A stretch of 64,000 nt of DNA from Strigamia acuminata (lineage: Eukaryota; Arthropoda; Chilopoda; Geophilomorpha; Linotaeniidae): NCBI GenBank assembly GCA_949358305.1, contig OX442316.1, forward strand, positions 19,279,293-19,343,292, read 5' to 3'. A model generated the notes under the pieces. It ran no database searches. It saw only the letters and a list, made by a program, of their open reading frames with translations, and was not told the origin of the DNA. Both the position numbers and the translations under genes were made by a program. This document shows positions 33,005-42,154 of the stretch, piece by piece (position 1 is the first letter of the stretch; each line of letters begins with the position of its first letter).

Positions 33005-33535
33005 TGTGGGTCTAAAGACCATTTATTTGATCGATGTCGAATGTTTCCGATGTCAATTTAGCATTTTATTTCACACGATGTAAACTTTTACTGCTTTAGA
33101 ATCAAATGCGGTATTTGTATTTGCTTTACGATTGTTCCGTACGAAATTCCGTACGATTTATGTATCTACTAATGAGATTTGTTCTATTTTTCAATGTTAA
33201 TGTTATTATCTGGCACTAGAGTGCCACACTTGTTTTCCTTGCAAAATCCAAGATGGCGCAACACACGGGCGTGTGTTGCCCTGACTGTTTATCCACATCA
33301 AAGTAATGTATTTTCGTTTAATTAAATTGTTTTTAGTAGTTTTAACAATTGTACTTACTTTAAAGCACCTTCTGTGCTCTTTTGTGCGCGAATAAGCGGC
33401 CTTAAGCCGCGCGCTTGTTACGAAACGTATTGCGACGTATCGCAAACGTTCGCGTCGCAGACCGACGCCATTACGGCAATTTGCCGCACGCTTCTCGGCG
33501 ATATCTCGCCGATATCTGCGCCCCTCTGTTCTACA
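33005..33535 (+). repeat. 3' LTR of the copia-type element
   Basis: A 531-bp copy of 26281-26811 followed by TCGTT, the target duplication. No differences from the 5' LTR were noticed. Confidence 0.93.
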
Positions 33536-34690
33536 TCGTTACCTTTTAAGTGCCCGTGTCTAATGGTGCAGTGTGTCCAACTGGTCCAAACTCCAAACTT
33601 CAATTTTCCTTCTACAATGGCAAGGTCATCAAACATGGAAAAAAATTTTCGATTTTTACGCCACTAACGTTTCAAAACTTACGTAACACACGTACCTGTT
33701 AAATTTCCGGTTCCGTGAATTCAGTCAACATGAAAAGAAAAAAAGAAAGAAAAAAAAATTAATAAACAAATTTTAAAAAAAAATTAAAAACTTAAAATTT
33801 AAAATGCCACCTAACTCTATCCTATCTCCCTTCCCAACTATCCCCAGATAAGTAGCTCCTTCTGGTCCATCTAAAATTGGCCGCTACTTCATCTTGCCTA
33901 CACTAAGCTCAAGCTACCTAACCCGTAGGCCCGCCCTCGTCTAACGATAATTCCCCGGCTAACAACTAACAATACCTCGCATTTCCCCCCAACCCCCCTT
34001 AACATCAACGAACAACCTCCTCAAAATAATGACGTAAGTTACGCAGGTCGTCCACTCCTGTGCTGAGAACCCCCCCTGGAAAAAATCCCCAACGGATTAA
34101 AAAAAAAACACTCGTTACCTTTTAAGTGCCCGTGTCTAATGGTGCAGTGTGTCCAACTGGTCCAAACTCCAAACTTCAATTTTCCTTCTACAATGGCAAG
34201 GTCATCAAACATGGAAAAAAATTTTCGATTTTTACGCCACTAACGTTTCAAAACTTACGTAACACACGTACCTGTTAAATTTCCGGTTCCGTGAATTCAG
34301 TCAACATGAAAAGAAAAAAAGAAAGAAAAAAAAATTAATAAACAAATTTTAAAAAAAAATTAAAAACTTAAAATTTAAAATGCCACCTAACTCTATCCTA
34401 TCTCCCTTCCCAACTATCCCCAGATAAGTAGCTCCTTCTGGTCCATCTAAAATTGGCCGCTACTTCATCTTGCCTACACTAAGCTCAAGCTACCTAACCC
34501 GGAGGCCCGCCCTCGTCTAACGATAATTCCCCGGCTAACAACTAACAATACCTCGCATTTCCCCCCAACCCCCCTTAACATCAGCGAACAACCTCCTCAA
34601 AATAATAACGTAAGTTACGTAGGTCGTCCACCCCTGTGCTAAGAACCCCCCCCCCCCCCCCGAGAAACAAACCCCGATAATAGATTAAAA
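33536..34690. repeat. ~570-bp repeat family, right cluster (two nearly identical units)
   Basis: 33541-34115 and 34116-34690 differ at only a handful of bases (for example CCGTAGG against CCGGAGG, AACATCAACG against AACATCAGCG). The stretch 26100-26280 left of the copia insertion matches 33935-34115. The last unit ends in a C16 tract at about 34646-34661. Confidence 0.9.
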
Positions 34691-36520
34691 AAGTATTACT
34701 TGCCGTTAATTTCTTCTCTTTTTCAGAAACACGTCCATCCTCTCATCGGTTCAAAGTTCAAATGGAACAACGGTTTTTCCTATTTGGTTTGATTGGCGAA
34801 TTAAATCACGTGATAATAATGCCGATCCGTGATTAGATGAGTTTCAATTCACGTGACAGTGATCGTGAAATCGGCCTAGTGACAAAATACGAAATTTTAC
34901 AAAAATAATTTTATTTTATTTTATTCGGTTTTCCCAAAAAATCACCATCTAATGATTTGAATTTGAATTTGAATTTGAGATGGGGGCTTGAAAAAAAATA
35001 ATCAAATAAAACACACTAAATAAATTTCGAAAAATAAATTATAAAATAAAATAATAAAGGTATAAAATTCAACCGACAGTAAAATGATAATTTACCAACC
35101 CGAAAAAAGTGACAAATGTTCCAACTGGCAGTGACAAAATGCCGTTATAAAATGTGAAGCTACATAGGAGCTTAAAAAGATAAAATCCAAAGATCGTGAC
35201 GGTGACGGACAAGAGATTTTGTTGCGTGCAAAGTCCATTGACCAGATTCCAAACGACTAAGCGCACACGACTGACAACTTAGACCTGTATCAAATCTTGG
35301 AGGAGTTTTGACCTGGGCGACTTGAAGGCTAACCCCTGAAGCTCCGACATGTTTTTACAGTCGTCCTCTCTCCCTATCCCTCTCCTCACTATCTCCTCCT
35401 CCTCACTGTTAGGGTGTGTTTGTATGAATTTTAAACCATCTGACTTTTGAGTTAAGATGCAATAAACTTTGATTTAAAAAATCCTTTCCAAATACCAGGT
35501 CAATTGACAGATGTCGTGTTCTTAGCTGCTAGTTCTTAACTATAAAAATTTTGTTTTTATCTCATGTCCCTTTCCGCCTGTCCCCAAAGCAATAGCCCCA
35601 ACTGGTCCGACTACTAAAAATTCGAGCAATTCAATTACGCCCTAGATAATAAAGGGTCTTTGACTAACATTTCGAAAACTTATGCAAAAAAAAAAAAAAA
35701 AAAATCGAGGGTAATAAAAGGACAAACTCGATCCCATCAGAACAGAAACAATTCTTTTTGAAATTCGATGCCGACAAATAAAGTTGTGAACCTTCCAAAG
35801 AGGGGACAAAGAGGGTCAGTGTGTGTATTGTCCTTAATTGAAGGGGCAAAGTGAGGAATTCAAGAAACTTGACCACTTGTTGACACGGTATGCGGATATT
35901 TACTTAAATGACAGAGTGGATGACTCCAAAGTATAAAATAAAATAAAAAATACTTTACACATGCAATCAAATCAATAGGTATGATCTGTCTAAACGAAGA
36001 GCCAGCAACGAGAAATGAGTCTAAAAATAACAACATTGAAATTTACAAGTCAATCAATAAATAAGCAAAGTCATCTAGCTCACTTCGAAAAGGAGTCAGT
36101 ACTGGATCATTTTATCAAAGTGTCTCGAAATTAGACTCATTAAAAAAAAAAATAAATAAATAAATAAATAAAATTTAAAATTTAAAAAAAATTGAAAAGA
36201 AAGTGACCTAAATGGAATCAAACCCACATACAGACAACATAATAAAAAACTTTTTTCAAAACTTAATTTTTAAATTAAAATATTATGATAGTGGAAAATT
36301 ATTGATTCCAAACAGAAAAAATAATACCGGTAATGCTTTTTATTCCAATGCGATTTGACGAGCAGAAAGTAGAAATCACAAATATTTTTTTGTTGAGTTA
36401 TTTACGTACCGTAAAGCTTTTCGTATTATTAATAATAATTAATAATAAAAAAAATCGTCATTCCAAACAATTTAAAAAATTCTTACTGGATAAATATTTT
36501 AGTCAAAAACATACCATTTT
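34691..36520. other. AT-rich DNA with one exon-like frame
   Basis: At 35275-35075 the minus strand holds a hydrophobic frame (RLVVWNLVNG, FYLFKLLCSFTFYNG) beginning after TGTCAG and ending at TTG|GTAAAT, which looks like an exon with membrane segments; I do not recognise it. 34718-34735 has a TTCTCTTTTTCAG acceptor-like stretch on the plus strand with no clear exon after it. The rest is low-complexity. Confidence 0.3.
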
Positions 36521-36524
36521 CGGA

Positions 36525-36595
36525 CACTGGTCGGTACCTTGCACGAAAAACGATGTAAATTAGAGGCCCATGACGGTGGTTTTTAAAATAAATAT
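36525..36595 (-). pseudogene. ENPP exon fragment, second copy
   Basis: The minus strand reads HFKNHRHGPLIYIV, the counterpart of HFKNHRRVPPIYIV in the ENPP pseudogene exon at 23389-23526, and flanking DNA is similar too. Only part of one exon is recognisable, with no splice sites. It indicates that a piece of the ENPP copy was duplicated here. Confidence 0.6.
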
Positions 36596-36913
36596 CGGTA
36601 CCAACCGACTCATTACCTATTTTTAAAAAATAATCTAATCAAATAATCCTACCATGATCCTACACTACACGCTCCACTATAACCACGGTTATGGCTATAT
36701 CCAAAAAACCGACCCAATAAAAACGAAAATTTATGACATGTGCGCGGATCAACTCACTTCTTTCATCATCCGACTCCAACGGTTTTGACTCGAGCACCAA
36801 CTGACGCCAAATAATGCAAACTGATGACAGCGACACTTATTCTCGAGAAATTACAAAAAAAATTAATGGCAAAACAACAGGCAAGCACCCAGACGCCCGG
36901 GCGCTCACTGAGG

Positions 36914-36930
36914 GGTAGGTTAGGTTAGGC
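36914..36930. repeat. Short interstitial telomere-type repeat
   Basis: GGTAGGTTAGGTTAGGC contains two and a half TTAGG units, in the same orientation as the terminal array, about 18 kb inside it. Confidence 0.6.
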
Positions 36931-37099
36931 GTTTACCGGTACGGGATTTATTGAGTAATTTCAATCACGCGGCATTCATCAGCATCTATCCAATCCAACT
37001 ACGGTATCCATTTTCCACTCGTAGCCTGGCTTCTGTAATATGTAACGATTACAATTAGTTACTTGAATCACTACAAGTTATCGTCAAAATTAAAATATT

Positions 37100-37740
37100 A
37101 CCACGATTTTATTCACCTGATGAAGAAATAGTAGTAAGCCTAACTGCTCACAAACGAAATATTCCAAGTTCCGTTACGAGATGGCTCCCGCATCCCACTA
37201 AAATGAACCATTTTAATAAAGACGACACTTGTGAATAGTTACATTATTCTGGATTTCTTTCTAATTTTATAATAAAAAATACCAAACAATTTAAAATTCG
37301 AAAAAATTAATAAGAAATCGGATAAACTGAATAAAAAATCAGAAAAAGTGGTGGCGCCATCCCGGGGAATTCCTGCGAACTTACAAAGTTCAGACGAAAT
37401 TCGCTAAATGGCGACCCGGCAACACATGTTAATGACGTTTCTTACAATAACTCAAATAAAAAGTAGATTTAATTATTACGAGAATTCCGTGTATTTTCAT
37501 TGCGCTAATATTAGTACATAAAGAAAACTAAAAATAAAATCGTTTTGATAACCCGGCGCCGAGCGCCATCTTGGGCGTTGATCATCCTGCGGACGGGATT
37601 TGCTCTTTTCAGCAAATTAAATCTTCTTGTGAGAACTCGAATAAAAATTAGATTTATTACAAGAAATCCTTTATTTTTTCTGCACTCATTTTAGTACACA
37701 CTTTAGCAATAAATTCGTTTTGAATTACTCGCAATATTTC
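37100..37740. repeat. Interspersed repeats marked by GCGCCATC...TAGATGGCG
   Basis: Blocks start with (T)GGCGCCATC(T/C)(C/T)GG, contain CGAACTT(A/G)CAAAGTTC(A/G)GACGAAAT, then (C/A)TAGATGGC, CAATAACTC and TTTCATTGC. Copies lie at about 37350-37560, 37565-37740, 41010-41220, 41228-41450, 41450-41530 and 45305-45510. Their right ends grade into the 230-bp satellite, so the two families appear related. Confidence 0.65.
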
Positions 37741-37877
37741 ACCGAAAGCGCCGACGCCATCTTGAAACACAGCAAAAACCGAGGCAAAAACTATGAAGAA
37801 ATTCGTTTTATTAAAAGATGGCAAGATGGCGTCGGCGCTTTCGGTGAAATATATTGCGAGTAATTCAAAACGAATTT
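37711..37877. repeat. Inverted repeat, 53-55 bp arms
   Basis: 37711-37763 returns as its reverse complement at 37823-37877 with a 2-bp insertion, around a 59-bp spacer. The arms include the GCGCCGACGCCATCTT core of the interspersed repeat, so two repeat copies in opposite orientation may have formed it. Confidence 0.85.
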
Positions 37878-37879
37878 AT

Positions 37880-38650
37880 GAATATATTTTCTATTTACAT
37901 ATTAAAAGTACAATTTATTTTAATTTCAATAAATTCTAATTGTACTGCATAATGCAACATCGGTGCGAGAACACGAGTATTTTTTGCTGTTTTTACATCC
38001 GTTAATGCCACACGTTTTCTTCGCAGGAACTCTGCAATAAAAAAAACAACAAATAATAATTTAAAAAACAAATCTCGATCTTACCATCGAACAAATAAAT
38101 ACACTGCGGGGCCGCTTGTTAGTTAAGCGGAAAGTCAATTCCGTTGTGAAACGAGATCGTGATCGTGTCGAAATTATTCAGATGAGTTATCTTCGGAACG
38201 TCGCTTTTCTTCGATGATTTCAACCTGGTGATTTTCGTCTTCGTGTCTTGTTTTTTCAACAACCGATGGATGGTAAATTTCTATAAAATAAAATCAATCG
38301 GAAATTTTCGGAATTTATTATTATTTATTAATTTTTTTTATACTTTATCTCTTTCCCTTTTCTCGTGCGCTTGTTGTCATCGCTTTTTCGCTCTCAAAAC
38401 TCTTTTTTGCAACATTTATTCCATCTTTGAATAAAAAATCAGAAAAATTGAATAAAAAATCGAAAAGTTGAACTAAACATTAGGAAAATTAAATTTAAAA
38501 ATAGGAAAAACGAATTAAAAAATAGGTAAATTGAATTACAAATTAGAAAAATTAAATTAAAAATCGGAAAATAGAATTAAAAATTTGAAAAACGAATTTA
38601 ACATTAGGAAAATCGAATTAAACATTAGCAAAATCGAATTTAAAATTGGA
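37880..38650. other. AT-rich DNA with a possible decayed exon
   Basis: 38270-38100 on the minus strand keeps a 50-codon open frame (FTIHRLLKKQ, HLNNFDTITISFHNG) that I cannot assign. 38420-38650 is made of diverged AAAAT(C/T)GAATTAAAAATTAGG-like units resembling those at 42660-42930. Confidence 0.3.
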
Positions 38651-38654
38651 TAAA

Positions 38655-38960
38655 TGAATTTAAAATTCGAATGAAATTGAATTTAAAATTCGAATGAAAT
38701 TGAATTTAAAATTCGAATGAAATTGAATTTAAAATTCGAATGAAATTGAATTTAAAATTCGAATGAAATTGAATTTAAAATTCGAATGAAATTGAATTTA
38801 AAATTCGAATGAAATTGAATTTAAAATTCGAATGAAATTGAATTTAAAATTCGAATGAAATTGAATTTAAAATTCGAATAAAATTGAATTTAAAATTCGA
38901 ATAAAATTGAATTTAAAATTCGAATAAAATCGAATTTAAAATTCGAATGAAATTGAATTT
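38655..38960. repeat. 23-bp minisatellite
   Basis: About 13 copies of a 23-bp unit containing GAATTTAAAATTCGAATGAA. Three units near the right end carry a G-to-A change (CGAATAAA). Confidence 0.9.
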
Positions 38961-38999
38961 TCAATGAAATAAAAATCAATTAACTTACGGTACATTCAA

Positions 39000-39180
39000 T
39001 TAAAAAAAAATTCATCATTTCAAGCGCTCTCGGGTTTACATCCTTGATTTTTTTAAACGATGAAAGTCCTGCTCGAACCAAGTGATTAGCAAAAACCACT
39101 CTAATCTTATCCAACTGTTTCGCGAACACACTACGACAACAGAACAGCGTTCAAACACAGCTTGCAATCATCCCGCGAAG
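39000..39180 (-). pseudogene. HFM1 exon fragment (middle of the C-terminal half)
   Basis: The minus strand reads KQLDKIRVVFANHLVRAGLS, then SFKKIKDVNPRALEM, matching the HFM1/MER3 stretch around its TSFKKI motif. A frame change is needed near 39130 to connect the preceding CKLCLNAVLL-like segment. This part is deleted from the other HFM1 copy, where MKI joins directly to TSFKKI. It is a decayed piece belonging with the copy on its right. Confidence 0.6.
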
Positions 39181-39238
39181 CAAAAACAAAATCAGCCATA
39201 CCTAAATTAAATACACATAAATTAAAAAGAATAAAAAA

Positions 39239-39453
39239 CAAACGAGTTTAGGAAATGTTGGCGTCCAATTATCGAGATTAAACAAGGATTTGTTCGAAAT
39301 AATGCGCGTTAGTCAACGAATTTCTAAATGTGGGCTTAAAAAATTGCTCATTTCAAGCCCACATTTAGAAATTCGTTGACTAACGCGCATTATTTCGAAC
39401 AAATCCTTGTTTAATCTCGATAATTGGACGCCAACATTTCCTAAACTCGTTTG
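39239..39453. repeat. Perfect 99-bp inverted repeat, 17-bp loop
   Basis: 39239-39337 is the exact reverse complement of 39355-39453, with a 17-bp spacer. The right arm corresponds to sequence adjoining the HFM1 exon and also present once at about 44225-44325; the left arm is the added inverted copy. RNA through it would form a 99-bp hairpin. Confidence 0.95.
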
Positions 39454-39455
39454 AA

Positions 39456-40981
39456 TCAAATTGAAGTTGATGACGAAACGTTACTTTCCACTGGTCGCAT
39501 TTCGTCGCGGACTTTAACACTTATGGCTCGCAAATCGTCGTAACTCAACCATTTTCCGATCTACAAACGAAATGGAGTAATAAATAACTAGACCTTTGAT
39601 TCGGTGTGTAATTTAAGTCATCCGCATGCGGAATAGTAGCGGAGATGGCCAAAAATCGTATCCTATCCCCGATTTTTGCTCTACTTCCCGTCGTGTGTAA
39701 CATCTTCATCCGGCTAACAACCGCTTCTAACGTGGGTCCACGAGACTCACAATTGAGAAGATGCACCTGAAATATTTGACAAATTTAAGCTGCCGTTGTT
39801 GGAATTGGTTCTGCATATTCATTTCCGCACGTTGTCGATTAGGAATAGTTTGACGAGCTGTTTCAATTCTTCGTTGTTGGTCCAACATCGCGTTAATTTG
39901 TCCCATTTTTCCTTGAAATGAATAAATGTCAACGATTTATCGTTTTCGTAATGACGATAATTCACCCACGGGAATTGTTCGAATAATGTCAGAGTTTTTT
40001 ATAATTGTGTATTCGTTTCCTACGGTGTCGCCCGTCAATTTGGAGCACGTTAAACCCAAATAAGCGAATTTCTCCTTCCAATCTCTGCATTTTTCGCTGC
40101 AGAGTGCCTTGACGGGACCCACTAACGAAGAAATTAGTGATTTAGACAACGAGCGGATAATCAGGAACGATTAAACATGCCGTAGACGGTTTTGACGTTT
40201 TCGTTTTTCATCAGTAAACGGATGATCGCCAATTCGAATATGACCGTTTTTCCTGACCCCGTCGGCGCCGATACAACGATCGATTGATCGGTGAATAAAA
40301 CCTGAAGGAACAGATGAGCAAATAAATTAATTGGGGATAATCAATTCGATTCAAATTCTAGTTCATTTACCTCGTCGAAGACTTTCGATTGTATGAAATT
40401 GAAGAAGGGAAAATGCGAAAAAATACATCGGTATTTTTCGGCTGGAAATTCGAATTATTTACCGATTTTTTTTATATAAATCGTTCTATTTCTCGCGTGG
40501 CAAAGGATACGAATTGCTGACACCGGTTTTAGAGCGTTTAAATCGAATGTTCGCGTGTTTTTTCGGATTTCACTTGGAAAATTCAGGGCATCTGAGATGA
40601 TTCTTTTTCTTGCACTTAATGGCGGTTGATGTTGGCACAGTCCTTAGGACTGTGATGTTGGCGACTAAAATTGAATTTTTTAGTGAATAATTGATTCAAA
40701 AGTTGATTTGAGTAATTAATTGCTTACTTTGGTGTTAGGAAATCAGTATTAAGGACAAATTGGTCATTTGATGGATTCGTTTCGAGTGGTTTGTGTATAA
40801 TCGGCGCGAAATTCGTATTAAAAAAGATGTCCGCCAGATGAGCCTGTGCACTATCAATAAAAGTAAATTAATATATTTTGCACGCAGTTTAGTTTATATT
40901 TGACACGGACCTGGAGTTATTATATGGTTTAGATTGTTCCGAAAAGTCGTCTATATTGACTTCAACGCTGTCAATATCCAT
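39456..40981 (-). pseudogene. HFM1/MER3 meiotic DNA helicase, copy A (5' half)
   Basis: Nine consecutive minus-strand exons: 40981-40911 (ATG at 40981), 40850-40728, 40664-40511, 40441-40371, 40301-40181, 40121-39970, 39911-39831, 39766-39617, 39560-~39456. They give the N-terminus and first helicase lobe: SHFPFFNFIQSKVFDE, motif I APTGSGKT, KALCSEKCRDWKEKF, LTGDTV, EKWDKLTRCW, LFLIDN|VHLLN, RGPTLEAVVSRMK, motif III AISATIPHADD, IGKWL. HFM1 is the helicase that promotes meiotic crossovers. Oddities: motif II reads DNVH instead of DEVH; exon 5 ends at a GC donor (GCATGT); a 26-bp duplication with the palindrome CACAGTCCTTAGGACTGTG (40638-40656) breaks the frame in exon 3; the donor after exon 8 is TTAAAT where copy B has GTAAAT; the gene stops at the inverted repeat. 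Identity is strong; non-functionality is very likely. Confidence 0.85.
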
Positions 40982-40984
40982 CTT

Positions 40985-41570
40985 CTTTGAATATTGCGCA
41001 CACTGCGCTGTCGCCATCTAGGATGATTCCTCCGAACTTGTAAAGTTCTCGCAAAATGCAATAGATGGCGGCACTGTTTTTAACGTGTGAATTATAGCTC
41101 TAATAACTCCAATAAAAATTTGAATTGATACGATAAATCTGTCTAATTTTAATGCGCTAATATTAGTACATGTAATCACAAAGAAATAAATTTGTTTTAA
41201 ATAGCTTAGAATATTACGCAAATAGGCTGGCGCCATCTCGGAGTATTCCTACGAACCTGCAAAGTTCAGACGAAATCCGGTAGATGGCAACCTAATAATC
41301 TGGCATGTTATACGTCATCTTACAATAACTCAAATAAAAATTAGGTTTATTACCAGAAATCATTTTATTTTCATTGCCTTAATCTTAAAACAAATTGAAA
41401 AACTTAAAATTAAATCGTTTTGTTAACTCGGAATAATTAGCCGAAAGCCCTGGCGCCATCTTGGGCGATTTCTACGAACTTGCAAAGTTCGGACGAAATC
41501 CAATAGATGGCGCACACAATAATTACTTGATTTTACCGATTTGACATAATAAATTATCAGTAGCCTCCCA
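40985..41570. repeat. Interspersed satellite-related repeats between HFM1 copy A and VKORC1
   Basis: Three tandemly placed members of the GCGCCATC...TAGATGGCG family (about 41010-41220, 41228-41450, 41450-41530), including AACTTGCAAAGTTC hairpin cores. No gene is seen here. Confidence 0.65.
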
Positions 41571-41710
41571 ATATATTAATTTGCGTCGAAATACACATAA
41601 AACACAACAAAAAGAAGAAGAAAAAGCCAATATATATTTAAATATACAAAACTCTTAATCTTCGCTCACAACAGCGTCATCTATTGGACATATATAATTT
41701 GTTTACAGGA

Positions 41711-41994
41711 ATGGAGTCGGATGTTAGACGCCGAGTTGAACGAATTACTCGGTTATACGTTTGGATTACATTCCTCTGCTTGCTGGGTCTTTCACTATCA
41801 TTCTACGCCAACTACGTCGAAGTACAAAAAACCCCCGACAAGAAATACACAGCATTATGCGACATCAGCGAACACATGAGTTGCTCCGAAGTGTTCAACT
41901 CAAAGTACAAAAATCATCATTTCAATCAAAAACTCGGAATTAATTTCTATTTCCTCGTAGATACGGCACAGGCTTCGGAATACTGGATAAAATC
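41711..41994 (+). pseudogene. VKORC1-like gene, 5' part only
   Basis: Exon 1 (41711-41904) encodes a start, a membrane segment (WITFLCLLGLSLSFYANYV) and the family motif ALCDISEHMSCSEVFNSK, with the two loop cysteines spaced as in vitamin K epoxide reductase. An intron with GTACAA donor (41905) and TCGTAG acceptor (41960) leads in phase to exon 2 (41961-41994), which reads YGTGFGILDKI and ends at a GTGAGC donor. The remaining exons, with the catalytic CxxC and three more membrane segments, are not found before HFM1 sequence begins on the other strand at 42155. What is present is undamaged, so this is either a truncated duplicate or the start of a gene with a very distant 3' part; the first is more likely. 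Confidence 0.75.
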
Positions 41995-42154
41995 GTGAGC
42001 AAGAACTAACCTGTTTAACCAACCAAAAGTAATAAAAAGAATTCATGTTTCATTTGTTTTTATTCTTTTTCGGCGGGGGACCGAGGAATTTAAAAACAGT
42101 TCTGGAATTAAAAACAAACGCCATCCCGGGTCATTCCTACGAACTAGGTTGCCA

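Larger units (their letters stand above)
26281..33535 (+). mobile_element. Complete Ty1/copia-type LTR retrotransposon
   Basis: A 7255-bp element with 531-bp LTRs (26281-26811 and 33005-33535; TGTGGGTCTA...TGTTCTACA) and the 5-bp target duplication TCGTT (26276-26280 and 33536-33540). It contains one intact polyprotein in the copia order (integrase before reverse transcriptase). The polypurine tract GAAGAGGGGAT lies at 32993-33003. I saw no differences between the LTRs. It sits inside a unit of the ~570-bp repeat family. Confidence 0.95.

Noticed and set aside
34691-35280. A plus-strand terminal exon after the TTCTCTTTTTCAG site
   Set aside because: The following frames close quickly and match nothing; only the acceptor-like motif supports it.
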